Positions 36,115-44,001 of a stretch of 64,000 nucleotides of DNA are shown here, piece by piece. This DNA is from PFJX01 sp040751755 (lineage in GTDB: Bacteria; Pseudomonadota; Gammaproteobacteria; Burkholderiales; Thiobacillaceae). The stretch lies in the NCBI GenBank assembly GCA_040751755.1, contig JBFMHC010000010.1, positions 62,001 through 126,000 of the forward strand, given 5' to 3'. Made by a program: the position numbers and the translations under genes. A model generated the notes under the pieces. That model did not search any database, was not told the DNA's origin, and saw nothing but the letters and a program-made list of their open reading frames with translations. Numbering within the stretch: position 1 is the stretch's first letter; each line of letters opens with the position of its first letter.

Positions 36115-37049
36115 TGCAGATCACCTTCCACGACGCCGACAACACCCGCCTCGCCAACCTGTGCGGGGTGATGGACGAGAACCTGCGCCAGATCGAGACC
36201 GCGCTGAACGTGAACATCCACCGCCGCGGCGAGGTGTTCCAGGTCTCCGGCGACAAGGCCGAGGCGGCCGGCCTGCTGCTCAAGGACTTCTACCAGCGCG
36301 CGCGCAAGCCGCTGGACCTGGACGACATCCAGCTCGCCCTGGTGGAGATCGTGCACAAGCCCAGGGCCGGCACGCCCGAGAACGAGATGCCGGTGCTGAT
36401 GACCCGCCGCGCCGGCCTGCACGGTCGCACCGCGCGGCAGAACGCCTACATCCGCCAGATGCAGGAGCACGACATCACCTTCGGCATCGGCCCCGCCGGC
36501 ACCGGCAAGACCTACCTCGCGGTGGCCGGCGCGGTGGACGCCCTGGAGCGCGACCTGGTGAAGCGCATCGTCCTGGTGCGCCCGGCGGTGGAGGCGGGCG
36601 AGCGCCTGGGCTTCCTGCCCGGCGACCTGGTGCAGAAGGTCGACCCCTACCTGCGCCCGCTGTACGACGCGCTGTGGGACCTGATGGGTTTCGACAAGGC
36701 CAACCGCGCCTTCGAGAAGCAGATGATCGAGGTCGCGCCGCTCGCCTTCATGCGCGGCCGCACCCTCAACCACGCCTTCATCATCCTCGACGAGGCGCAG
36801 AACACCACGCCCGAGCAGATGAAGATGTTCCTCACCCGCATCGGCTTCGGCTCCAAGACCGTGGTGACCGGCGACGTGACGCAGATCGACCTGCAGCGCC
36901 ACCAGAAGAGCGGCCTGGTCGAGGCGCGCGAGGTGCTGAAGGAGGTGCGCGGCATCGCCTTCACCGAATTCCAGAACGACGACGTGGTGCGCCACCCCCT
37001 GGTGGCGCGCATCATCGATGCCTATGACACCTTCCATGCCAAAGCTTGA
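36114..37049 (+). CDS. ybeZ: PhoH-like ATPase (PhoL/YbeZ)
   Basis: A 311-residue P-loop ATPase associated with YbeY in ribosome and RNA metabolism. Walker A is GPAGTGKT (126-133); Walker B is HAFIILDEAQNTTPEQMK; VTGDVTQID follows. The N-terminal 100 residues include a KH-like RNA-binding part. It starts on the miaB stop and overlaps ybeY by 14 bp. Confidence 0.97.
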   Translation: MQITFHDADNTRLANLCGVMDENLRQIETALNVNIHRRGEVFQVSGDKAEAAGLLLKDFYQRARKPLDLDDIQLALVEIVHKPRAGTPENEMPVLMTRRAGLHGRTARQNAYIRQMQEHDITFGIGPAGTGKTYLAVAGAVDALERDLVKRIVLVRPAVEAGERLGFLPGDLVQKVDPYLRPLYDALWDLMGFDKANRAFEKQMIEVAPLAFMRGRTLNHAFIILDEAQNTTPEQMKMFLTRIGFGSKTVVTGDVTQIDLQRHQKSGLVEAREVLKEVRGIAFTEFQNDDVVRHPLVARIIDAYDTFHAKA

Positions 37050-37515
37050 ACTGGCGATCCAGTTCGCCTGCCCCCTCAAGCCCCTCCCCCCTCCAGGGGG
37101 AGGGAGTGAAGTGCCCACCCGCGCCGACTTCCGCCGCTGGGCCAAGGCCGCACTGCGCACCGATGTGGCCGCCGCGCTGCGCATCGTCGACGCCGAGGAG
37201 GGCCTGGCGCTGAACCGCGACTACCGCGGCAAGGACTACGCCACCAACGTGCTCACCTTCGAGTACGGCCCCGACCCCGAGACCGGCGCATTGACCGGCG
37301 ACATCGTGCTGTGCGCGCCGGTGGTGGAGCGCGAGGCGCGCGAGCAGGGCAAGACCCTGGTCGCGCACTACGCCCACCTCACCGTGCACGGCATGCTGCA
37401 CCTGCAGGGCTACGACCACGAGACCGGCGAGGCCGACGCCGTCGCCATGGAGGCGGTGGAAAGCTTTATCATGCAGGCGTTGGGTTTTCCCGATCCCTAT
37501 GATGGACGACAGTAG
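37036..37515 (+). CDS. ybeY: Endoribonuclease YbeY (rRNA maturation factor) with repeat-derived insertion
   Basis: A 159-residue zinc metalloprotein needed for 16S rRNA 3' processing and ribosome quality control. The zinc motif is HGMLHLQGYDH (His118, His122, His128); the conserved RGKDYATNVLTF is near 64-75. I chose the ATG at 37036 (MPKLELAIQFAC), matching family starts; 37018 would add six residues. Residues 12-27 (CPLKPLPPPGGGSEVP) replace a short loop and are encoded by a GC-rich palindrome of the interspersed family. It overlaps phoH by 14 bp and corC by 17 bp. Confidence 0.95.
   Translation: MPKLELAIQFACPLKPLPPPGGGSEVPTRADFRRWAKAALRTDVAAALRIVDAEEGLALNRDYRGKDYATNVLTFEYGPDPETGALTGDIVLCAPVVEREAREQGKTLVAHYAHLTVHGMLHLQGYDHETGEADAVAMEAVESFIMQALGFPDPYDGRQ
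37071..37111. repeat. Palindromic repeat inside the ybeY coding sequence
   Basis: CCCCTCAAGCCCCTCCCCCC then TCCAGGGGGAGGGAGTGAAG, with arms CTCCCCC / GGGGGAG. It resembles the repeats near 8000 and 41056 but lies in frame within ybeY. Confidence 0.7.
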
Positions 37516-38341
37516 TAGTACACGACCGAATTTCCTCGAACGCCTCACCGCCTGGCTCTCGCGCGAGCCGGACAACAAGGAGGAGCTGCTGGAGCTCCTC
37601 CACTCCGCCTACGAAAACAATCTCCTCGACGCCGATGCCCTGTCGATGATCGAGGGCGTCATGCAGGTGTCCGAGATGCAGGTGCGCGAGATCATGATCC
37701 CGCGCGCGCAGATGGACGTGGTGGACATCAACGAGCCGCCGGAGAAGCTCCTCCCCTTCATCATCGAGACCGCGCACTCCCGCTTCCCCGCCATCGACGG
37801 CGACCGCGACGACGTGGTCGGCATCCTCCTCGCCAAGGACCTGCTGCGCCTGTGCAGCGACGGCGAGGTGGACCTGCGCGACATGCTGCGCCCCGCCGTG
37901 TTCATCCCCGAGTCCAAGCGCCTCAACGTGCTGCTGCGCGAATTCCGCGCCTCGCGCAACCACATCGCCATCGTCGTCGACGAATACGGCGGCGTCGCCG
38001 GCCTGGTCACCATCGAGGACGTGCTGGAGCAGATCGTCGGCGACATCGAGGACGAATACGACTACGACGAGGCCGAGGACAACATCATCGAGGAGGGCAA
38101 GGGCGCCTTCCGCGTCAAGGCGCAGACCGAAATCGGCGACTTCAACCAGGCACTCGGCGCGAGCTTCGCCGACGACGAGTTCGACACCGTCGGCGGCCTC
38201 GTCACCCATGCCTTCGGCCGCCTGCCCAAGCGCGGCGAGACAGTGGAGATCGCCGGCTTCCGCTTCCACGTGCTGCGCGCCGACAGCCGCCGCCTGCACA
38301 CCCTCAAGGTCGAACGCCTGCCGCAGTCACCCTTGCCGTGA
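37499..38341 (+). CDS. corC: HlyC/CorC family CBS-domain protein
   Basis: A 280-residue cytoplasmic protein. It has two CBS domains (about 70-125, starting REIMIPRAQMDVV, and 135-195, with VVDEYGGVAGLVTIEDVLEQIVGDI), an acidic linker, and a CorC_HlyC domain (about 205-278, GAFRVKAQTEIGDFN). Homologues were linked to Mg2+/Co2+ resistance, but no transport segment is present. It overlaps ybeY by 17 bp. In many relatives lnt follows corC; here a small membrane ORF does. Confidence 0.95.
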   Translation: MMDDSSSTRPNFLERLTAWLSREPDNKEELLELLHSAYENNLLDADALSMIEGVMQVSEMQVREIMIPRAQMDVVDINEPPEKLLPFIIETAHSRFPAIDGDRDDVVGILLAKDLLRLCSDGEVDLRDMLRPAVFIPESKRLNVLLREFRASRNHIAIVVDEYGGVAGLVTIEDVLEQIVGDIEDEYDYDEAEDNIIEEGKGAFRVKAQTEIGDFNQALGASFADDEFDTVGGLVTHAFGRLPKRGETVEIAGFRFHVLRADSRRLHTLKVERLPQSPLP

Positions 38342-38586
38342 GCACCTGGCGCAGGCCCGTCCTGCTGTTCTTCCTGCTCCTGGCCCTGTTCCCCGCCATC
38401 GCCAGCGTCGCCCGCCTGTTCCAGGGCGAGACGCCAGGCCCCCTGGGGTGGCTGGGCGTGGCCGCGTTTCCCTTCCTGGCGTGGCTGTGGTGGCGCCATT
38501 TCTCGCGCTTCGGCGCCGCCGCCGCCTGCCACGGCGGCTGCCTTCCCGCCGTGAAAGACCCTGTCGGCGGAAGTGACTCGGCGTAA
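38338..38586 (+). CDS. Small two-span membrane protein, unknown
   Basis: An 82-codon ORF starting at a GTG that overlaps the corC stop (GTGA). It begins STWRRPVLLFFLLLALFPAIA, has a second hydrophobic segment (WLGVAAFPFLAWLWW) and ends in a Cys-containing polar tail. Two clear membrane helices and stop-start coupling to corC argue for a real gene; there is no separate ribosome site. Function unknown. It takes the position normally held by lnt. Confidence 0.6.
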   Translation: MSTWRRPVLLFFLLLALFPAIASVARLFQGETPGPLGWLGVAAFPFLAWLWWRHFSRFGAAAACHGGCLPAVKDPVGGSDSA

Positions 38587-38599
38587 GTAAACGCTCACC

Positions 38600-38628
38600 T
38601 TGCCAGCCCGAGCGGGGGCCGGTAACTT
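38600..38628 (+). promoter_or_regulatory. Candidate sigma70 promoter of ygfZ
   Basis: TTGCCA, a 17-bp spacer, TAACTT. The predicted start lies about 60 bp before the ygfZ ATG. The spacing is ideal but the -10 is weak. Confidence 0.35.
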
Positions 38629-38695
38629 AGCGCGCCATTGCATTCACGGGCACACGCCGCATCTCCCCGGTATCGCCCTCTCTCAAGGACCCGCC

Positions 38696-39721
38696 ATGAA
38701 CGCTTGGACCACCTTCCTCGCCACCCAGGGTGCGCAGCTGGACAACGATGCCGTCCGCCATTTCGGCGATGCCGCCGGCGAGCTCGCCGCCGCACAAGGC
38801 CAGACCGTGCTCGCCGATCTCTCCCACTACGGCCTGATCGGTTTCGCCGGCGAGGAGGCGCAGACCTTCCTGCACGGCCAGATCACCAACGACCTGCGCG
38901 GCCTGCGCGAGGAGGCCGCGGTGTTCGCCGGCTACCTCTCCGCCAAGGGCCGCATGCTCGCCAACTTCATCGTCATGAAGCGCGGCGCCGACCTCCTGGT
39001 GATGCTTCCCGCGGGTCTACGCGAGTCGGTGCAGAAGCGCCTGTCCATGTTCATCCTGCGCGCCAAGGTGAAGGCGCGCGACGCCTCCGGCGAGTGGGTG
39101 CGCCTCGGGCTGGCCGGCCCCGGCGCCGCCGACCTCGCCGCACGGACGCTCGGCGTCGCGCTGCCGCAGGGCATCATGGGCATGGCGCACGCCGGGCAGG
39201 CCTTCCTGCTGCGCCTGGGCGACGACCGCTTCGACCTGTTCGTCGCCCCCGACGCCGCCCCCGCGCTCTGGCAGCAGCTCGCCGCCGCCGCGCGCCCGGT
39301 GGGCGCGCCGGCCTGGGACTGGCTGCTGATCAACGGCGGCATCCCCACCGTGCTGCCGCAGACCCAGGACCACTTCGTGCCGCAGATGGCGAACATGGAG
39401 ATACTCGGCGGTGTCAGCTTCAACAAGGGCTGCTACCCCGGCCAGGAGATCGTCGCGCGCAGCCAGTATCTGGGCAAGGTAAAGCGCCGCCTGTTCCTCG
39501 CCCACGTCGACCAGCCGGCGCAGCCCGGCGACGAGCTGTTCGCGCCGGAGCCGGCGGACCAGTCCTGCGGCGTGGTGGCGAACGCCGCGCCCGCCCCCGG
39601 CGGCGGCTGGGATGCCCTGGTGGTGGCCCTGGCACCCAGCGTCGAGGCCGGCGAGGTCCGCCTCAAGGCGCGCGACGGCGCGCGACTGGCCTTCCGCCCC
39701 CTGCCCTACCCGGTCGCCTGA
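38696..39721 (+). CDS. ygfZ: Folate-binding iron-sulfur assembly protein YgfZ
   Basis: A 341-residue GcvT-like protein that uses tetrahydrofolate to support iron-sulfur enzyme maturation, MiaB among them. The family signature KGCYPGQEIVARSQYLGKVKRRLF is present near residue 245, with the essential Cys. The ATG at 38696 follows CAAGGACC. It begins the run ygfZ-DUF4936-slmA. Confidence 0.95.
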   Translation: MNAWTTFLATQGAQLDNDAVRHFGDAAGELAAAQGQTVLADLSHYGLIGFAGEEAQTFLHGQITNDLRGLREEAAVFAGYLSAKGRMLANFIVMKRGADLLVMLPAGLRESVQKRLSMFILRAKVKARDASGEWVRLGLAGPGAADLAARTLGVALPQGIMGMAHAGQAFLLRLGDDRFDLFVAPDAAPALWQQLAAAARPVGAPAWDWLLINGGIPTVLPQTQDHFVPQMANMEILGGVSFNKGCYPGQEIVARSQYLGKVKRRLFLAHVDQPAQPGDELFAPEPADQSCGVVANAAPAPGGGWDALVVALAPSVEAGEVRLKARDGARLAFRPLPYPVA

Positions 39722-39729
39722 TCCGGCGC

Positions 39730-40032
39730 ATGGATTTCTTCGTCTGGTACCGCGTCGAGCGGGACGACGCGGACACCGAGCGCGCGGTGCGCGGCATGAT
39801 GGCGCGCCTGGCCTGCCGCAGCGGCATCCCCGGCCAGCTGCTGAGGAAACACGGCGAGCCGCGCCTGTGGATGGAGGTCTACCGCGACGTCGCCGACCCC
39901 GACGCTTTCACCCGCCTGATGGCGCAGAAGGTGGACGAGTTCGACCTGGGCATGTTCATCGACGGCGAACGCCGCGTCGAGGCCTTCCAACCCGACGGGT
40001 CCGCCACCCCCTCTTGTTCAACCACGAGCTGA
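39730..40032 (+). CDS. DUF4936-like protein
   Basis: A 100-residue protein beginning MDFFVWYRVERDDADTERAV, with LLRKHGEPRLWMEVYRDV and a short variable tail. This resembles the DUF4936 family, small single-domain betaproteobacterial proteins typically found next to ygfZ; no function is known to me. It starts 8 bp after ygfZ and ends 4 bp before slmA, so the three are co-transcribed. Confidence 0.8.
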   Translation: MDFFVWYRVERDDADTERAVRGMMARLACRSGIPGQLLRKHGEPRLWMEVYRDVADPDAFTRLMAQKVDEFDLGMFIDGERRVEAFQPDGSATPSCSTTS

Positions 40033-40036
40033 CTAC

Positions 40037-40639
40037 ATGGCCAAACAACCCGGCGAACGCAAGCTGCAGATCCTGCAAACCCTGGCCCAGATGCTGGAGG
40101 CGCCGCAGGCGGAAAAGATCACCACAGCCGGCCTCGCCGCGCGCCTGGAGGTGTCCGAAGCGGCGCTCTACCGCCACTTCGCCAGCAAGGCGCAGATGTA
40201 CGAGGGCCTGATCGAGTTCATCGAGCAGACCCTGTTCGGCCTCATCAACCGCATCAGCGCCGAGGAGCCCAAGGGCCTGGGCCAGGTGCGCGCCATCGCC
40301 CAGCTGCTGCTCGCCTTCGCCGAGAAGAACCGCGGCATGACGCGCGTGCTCGTTGGCGAAGCGCTGGTGAATGAGAACGCGCGCCTGCAGGCGCGCGTGA
40401 ACCAGCTGCTCGACCGCGTCGAGGCCAGCCTCAAGCAGTCCCTGCGCATCGCCGCCACCCAGGGCGAGTTCCACACCGACGCCGGCATCGCCGCCAACCT
40501 GCTGCTGGTGTGGATCCAGGGCCGCTGGCAGCAGTTCGTGAAGAGCGGCTTCGCCAGGACGCCGCTGGCGCAGTGGGAAGGCCAATGGGCGATGCTGGCG
40601 GTCGGCCTGCAGGCGGTGCCGGCGCCTAGCCCAGCTTAG
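40037..40639 (+). CDS. slmA: SlmA-like nucleoid occlusion factor (TetR family)
   Basis: A 200-residue TetR-fold DNA-binding protein. The helix-turn-helix is around residues 28-50 (TTAGLAARLEVSEAALYRHFASKAQMY), close to E. coli SlmA (LAASVGVSEAALYRHFPSK), and the similarity continues through LIEFIEQTLFGLINRI and RLQARVNQLLDRVEASL. SlmA bound to its sites blocks FtsZ assembly over the nucleoid. Length matches (198). Its 3' end overlaps the convergent hydrogenase protease by 14 bp. Confidence 0.9.
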   Translation: MAKQPGERKLQILQTLAQMLEAPQAEKITTAGLAARLEVSEAALYRHFASKAQMYEGLIEFIEQTLFGLINRISAEEPKGLGQVRAIAQLLLAFAEKNRGMTRVLVGEALVNENARLQARVNQLLDRVEASLKQSLRIAATQGEFHTDAGIAANLLLVWIQGRWQQFVKSGFARTPLAQWEGQWAMLAVGLQAVPAPSPA

Positions 40640-41123
40640 CGCGCAACAGATCGAGCGCCGCCTCCAGGTTGCGCGCGGCGGCCTCGCTCAGCCCCTCCCC
40701 CAGTTCGAAGGCCTGGCCGCGGATCGCCAGGACGTACGCGGCCTCGGGCGGCGTGACGCCGATGCGCGCGCAGGCCGCGAGCACGGCCTCGGGCGCGAGG
40801 GCGTGGCTGGTGTGGGCGAGTCCTTCGCACGGCGTGGCCACGCGGAAGTCGTAGGGCTCGGGGCCGCTCTCGGCGGCGTCCACGAACACCACCTCGCGCC
40901 GCCCGGCGAGGTCGAGGGCGTATTCCACCTGCAGCTGGAAGTCGGTGAGCAGTTCCACGCCCGGCAGATTCAGCGCGGCCAGGCGCTCGATGCACAGGGG
41001 GCCAAGGGCGTCGTCGCCGCGGCTGGGGTTGCCGATGCCGATGACCAGGCAAGCACCCTCCCCCTCTCCCCAACCCCTCCCCCTCCGGGGGGGAGGGGCC
41101 GTTACCTCCCGCTCACCCCCCAC
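40626..41123 (-). CDS. hoxW: Hydrogenase maturation protease (HoxW type), N-terminus encoded by a repeat
   Basis: An endopeptidase that trims the C-terminus of HoxH after nickel insertion. Family motifs: IGIGNPSRGDDALGP with the nickel-sensing Asp, FVDAAES with the second Asp, and SHALAPEA with the His. The only in-frame start before the domain is GTG at 41123, inside the end of hoxH. The first 24 residues (GGEREVTAPPPRRGRG...) come from a GC-rich palindrome and look unlike the family, which starts a few residues before IGIGNP. An upstream start was probably overwritten when the repeat inserted, with the frame kept open. Alternatively translation starts at a non-standard codon nearer the domain. 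Confidence 0.88.
   Translation of the reverse strand: MGGEREVTAPPPRRGRGWGEGEGACLVIGIGNPSRGDDALGPLCIERLAALNLPGVELLTDFQLQVEYALDLAGRREVVFVDAAESGPEPYDFRVATPCEGLAHTSHALAPEAVLAACARIGVTPPEAAYVLAIRGQAFELGEGLSEAAARNLEAALDLLRAKLG
41056..41100. repeat. GC-rich palindromic repeat at the hoxH/hoxW junction
   Basis: CACCCTCCCCCTCTCCCC then AACCCCTCCCCCTCCGGGG and GGGAGGGGCC; the dyad is CCCCTCCCCC/GGGGGGAGGGG. It lies in frame in the start of the protease gene. Confidence 0.8.
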
Positions 41124-42582
41124 CGCTTAGCCTCGCATCCACCACCGCCCCACTCGCGTCCAGCAGCTCGACCTTGAGCGGCATCTTGCCCAGCGCGTGG
41201 GTGGCGCAGGACAGGCAGGGGTCGAAGGCGCGCACCGCCACCTCGATGTGGTTGAGCAGGCCCTCGGTGAGCTGGCGGCCGTCCAGGTATTCGTGGGCGA
41301 CGCGGCGGATCGCCTCGTTCATCGCCTGGTTGTTGTGGGTGGTGGAGACGATGAGGTTGCAGCGTTCCACCAGGTCGTTCTCGTCGACCCTGTAATGGTG
41401 GATGAGGGTGCCGCGCGGCGCCTCCAGTACGCCGACGCCGCGCGCCTGCCGCTCGCCCCGGACCATGAGGTCGTCGCCCAGCAGGTCGTCGTCGTGCAGC
41501 AGGTCCTTGATGGTCTCGGCGGCGTGCAGCATCTCGATCATGCGCGCCCAGTGCGTGGCCAGGGTGGCGCCCGCGGCGCGGCCCTCGTCGTAGGCGAGGA
41601 ACTCGCGGCGCGCGTGGTCGGCCAGCGGCGTGGGGATGAAGTCGCATTGCGTCACGCGCGTGAGCGGGCCGACGCGGTACCAGCCATCTTCCGGCCCCAT
41701 GTCGCGGAAATAGGGAAATTTCATGTACGACCAGGACTTCACCTCCTCGAGGATGTGATCCCAGTAGCGGTCGGTGTCCACGTGGTCGAACAGGGTGCGG
41801 CCGTCCCGGTCGCGGGCGCGCAGGCCGCCGTGGTAGAGGTCCATGGCGCCGTCGGCGCGCACCAGGCCGAGGGTGTGCGCGGGGAAGCTGCCAAAGCGCT
41901 CGTACTGCACCAGGTTCTGCTCGAACAGGCGCCGCGCCAGGGCCACCGCGTCGCGGCTCCAGGCGATCACCTGATAGGCGTCCTGCAGCAGATGGTCGCG
42001 CTCCTCGCGGCTCAGGTTCTTGTTCACGCCGCCCGGCACCGCGCTGGTGCCGTGCACGCGCTTGCCGGCGGTGACGCGGATCACCTCCTGGCCAAACTTG
42101 CGCAGCAGCACGCCCTGGCGCGCCACCTCGGGGTATTCCGCGGCGACGCCGACGATGTTGCGCCGCGCCACGTCGGAGTCGAAGCCGAACAAGAGGTCGG
42201 GCGAGGCGAGGTGGAAGAAGTGCAGGGCATGCGACTGCAGGATCTGCCCGTAGTGCATGAGGCGGCGCAGCTTCTCCGCCGTGGGGGTGAGCCTGTGCGC
42301 GCCCACCACCTGGTCCATCGCCTTGGCCGCCGCGAGGTGGTGCGACACCGGGCAGATGCCGCACAGGCGCTGCACCATCACCGGCACCTCCCAGTAGGGC
42401 CGGCCCTGGATGAACTTCTCGAAGCCGCGGAATTCGACGATGTGCAGGCGCGCCTGCTGCACGCGGTCGTGCTCGTCCAGCAGCAGGGTCACCTTGCCGT
42501 GGCCCTCCACGCGCGACAGCGGCTCGATCACCACCCGCTTCAGGGCCTCGGGGTTTTGCGCGGTCTCCAGGTCGTGGGCCAT
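41113..42582 (-). CDS. hoxH: NAD-reducing [NiFe]-hydrogenase large subunit HoxH
   Basis: The 489-residue subunit carries the NiFe active site of a soluble, NAD-linked hydrogenase. The N-terminal nickel motif RLCGICP (Cys74, Cys77) and the C-terminal motif DPCLSCATH (Cys456, Cys459) are intact. After His462, 27 residues remain; this is the tail that the maturation protease removes, so the enzyme is encoded as a precursor. RVEGHGK near residue 24 is typical. The next gene downstream is the protease. Start ATG at 42582, two bases past the hoxY stop. Confidence 0.97.
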   Translation of the reverse strand: MAHDLETAQNPEALKRVVIEPLSRVEGHGKVTLLLDEHDRVQQARLHIVEFRGFEKFIQGRPYWEVPVMVQRLCGICPVSHHLAAAKAMDQVVGAHRLTPTAEKLRRLMHYGQILQSHALHFFHLASPDLLFGFDSDVARRNIVGVAAEYPEVARQGVLLRKFGQEVIRVTAGKRVHGTSAVPGGVNKNLSREERDHLLQDAYQVIAWSRDAVALARRLFEQNLVQYERFGSFPAHTLGLVRADGAMDLYHGGLRARDRDGRTLFDHVDTDRYWDHILEEVKSWSYMKFPYFRDMGPEDGWYRVGPLTRVTQCDFIPTPLADHARREFLAYDEGRAAGATLATHWARMIEMLHAAETIKDLLHDDDLLGDDLMVRGERQARGVGVLEAPRGTLIHHYRVDENDLVERCNLIVSTTHNNQAMNEAIRRVAHEYLDGRQLTEGLLNHIEVAVRAFDPCLSCATHALGKMPLKVELLDASGAVVDARLSGGG

Positions 42583-42586
42583 GGTG

Positions 42587-43135
42587 TCAGTCGTAGGAGA
42601 TGAGGCCGGGGCCGAGGACCGGCTCGCGTCCTTCCACCAGGTCGAGCAGGAAGGACCAGATGGCGTCCGCCGAGGGCGGGCAGCCGGGCAGGAAGTAGTC
42701 CACCCGCACCACCTCGTGCAGGGGGTGCACCTTGTCCAGCGGCAGGGGCAGCTCCGGGTCGTTGGGGATCAGGCCGTGCGCCATGCCCGGTTCGGTCAGG
42801 TAGACCTCGGACAGGCAGGCGCCCAGGTCGAGGTGGTTGCGCTGCGCCGGCAGGCCGCCCGTCACGGCGCAGGCGCCCACCGCCACCAGGACCTTGCAGT
42901 TGCGGCGGAACTCGCGCAGCACGGCGACGTTCTCCGCGTTGCAGATGCCGCCCTCCACCAGGCCGATGTCGCAGGGGCCGCAGTGCTTGATGTCGGTGAG
43001 CGGGGTGCGGTCGAACTCCACGCGCTCCAGCAGGGCGAACAGACGCTCGTCGATATCGAGGAAGGACATGTGGCAGCCGAAGCAGCCGGCGAGCGAGGTG
43101 GTGGCGACGCGCACCTTGGGTTTCTCCCTCCCCAT
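42587..43135 (-). CDS. hoxY: NAD-reducing hydrogenase small subunit HoxY
   Basis: A 182-residue subunit holding the proximal [4Fe-4S] cluster that takes electrons from HoxH. Cluster ligands appear in AGCFGCHMSFLD (Cys18, Cys21), GACAVTGGLPAQRN and LPGCPPSAD. Length is short as expected for the HoxY class, which lacks the Tat signal and medial/distal clusters. The ATG at 43135 sits in the loop of a GC-rich palindrome; the preceding CTCCCC is no ribosome site, so initiation may depend on the structure or on coupling. It lies 113 bp downstream of hoxU. Confidence 0.95.
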   Translation of the reverse strand: MGREKPKVRVATTSLAGCFGCHMSFLDIDERLFALLERVEFDRTPLTDIKHCGPCDIGLVEGGICNAENVAVLREFRRNCKVLVAVGACAVTGGLPAQRNHLDLGACLSEVYLTEPGMAHGLIPNDPELPLPLDKVHPLHEVVRVDYFLPGCPPSADAIWSFLLDLVEGREPVLGPGLISYD

Positions 43136-43218
43136 CGAGGGGAGAGGGTGAGCCGTTACGTCATTCTGGATGAACGCTCCACCCTCTCCCCCACCCCTCT
43201 CCCCTCGAGGGAGAGGGG
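43124..43218. repeat. Pair of GC-rich palindromes between hoxU and hoxY
   Basis: One copy is CTCCCTCCCCATCGAGGGGAGAGGG (43124-43148), the other CCCTCTCCCCTCGAGGGAGAGGGG (43195-43218), with GTGAGCCGTTACGTCATTC and ACCCTCTCCCCC between. The first contains the hoxY start codon. Confidence 0.8.
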
Positions 43219-43248
43219 CTTGAAATACCGAGCTCTTCGGATTCCGAC

Positions 43249-44001
43249 TCATTCTTCCCCCTCGCACGACTGGCAGGGCTGGCCGCCCGCAGGCGGGCGT
43301 GGCGCGTCCGCGACCGCCTGGGCGCTGATCGGGCTCTTGTCGAAGCGGCGCTCGCCGATGGGCGCGGCGAAGCCGACGCGCTTCCTGATGATCACGCCCA
43401 CCGGGCACACGTCCAGGGCCTTGTCGGTGAGCGCCACCTCGGTGTCGACCAGGCGGCCGGAGGCGGCGTTGACGATCAGGTGCTTGTCGAGCCCGCGCCC
43501 GGACAGGGCGAACACGCACTTGCCGTCCACCTCGCAGGAGGCGCGCACGCACAACTCGCACAGGATGCAGCGGTTGAAGTCGAGCAGGATGTCCGGGTGC
43601 GAGGCGTCCACCGGCCGGTCCGGGAAGAAGTGGCGGAAGCCCGCGGTGGTCACCCCCAGGTCGTAGCCCAGGGCCTGCAGGGTGCAGTTGCCGCTCTTCT
43701 CGCACGCGGGGCAGAAGTGGTTGCCCTCGGCGAACAACATCTGCACCAGGGTCTGGCGCAGGGCCTTGAGCTCTGCGGTGTCGCTCTCCACCACCAGGCC
43801 GGCGCGCGCCGGCTGGGTGCAGCCGGTGGCGGGGCGGCCATCCGCCTTGCAGGTGCACACCTTGCAGCTGCCGTGCGGCTTGAACTCCGGGTGGTAGCAC
43901 AGGTGCGGGATGTAGCGCCCGGCGGCGAGCGCGGCCTGTACCACTGTCTGGCCGGGTTCAAACGGGACAGTCTCGCCGTCGAGGAGGAAGGTCTCGGTCA
44001 T
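43249..44001 (-). CDS. hoxU: NAD-reducing hydrogenase diaphorase small subunit HoxU
   Basis: A 250-residue NuoG-like iron-sulfur protein linking the diaphorase and hydrogenase halves. An N-terminal [2Fe-2S] ferredoxin domain has Cys35, Cys46, Cys49 and Cys61. A [4Fe-4S] motif HxxCxxC...C (His95?, Cys97, Cys100, Cys106) follows, then CILCELC...C and C near the end for further clusters. The start at 44001 overlaps the hoxF stop (ATGA). The last 25 residues are Pro/Cys-rich (GGQPCQSCEGEE) and not family sequence that I recognise. Confidence 0.95.
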   Translation of the reverse strand: MTETFLLDGETVPFEPGQTVVQAALAAGRYIPHLCYHPEFKPHGSCKVCTCKADGRPATGCTQPARAGLVVESDTAELKALRQTLVQMLFAEGNHFCPACEKSGNCTLQALGYDLGVTTAGFRHFFPDRPVDASHPDILLDFNRCILCELCVRASCEVDGKCVFALSGRGLDKHLIVNAASGRLVDTEVALTDKALDVCPVGVIIRKRVGFAAPIGERRFDKSPISAQAVADAPRPPAGGQPCQSCEGEE

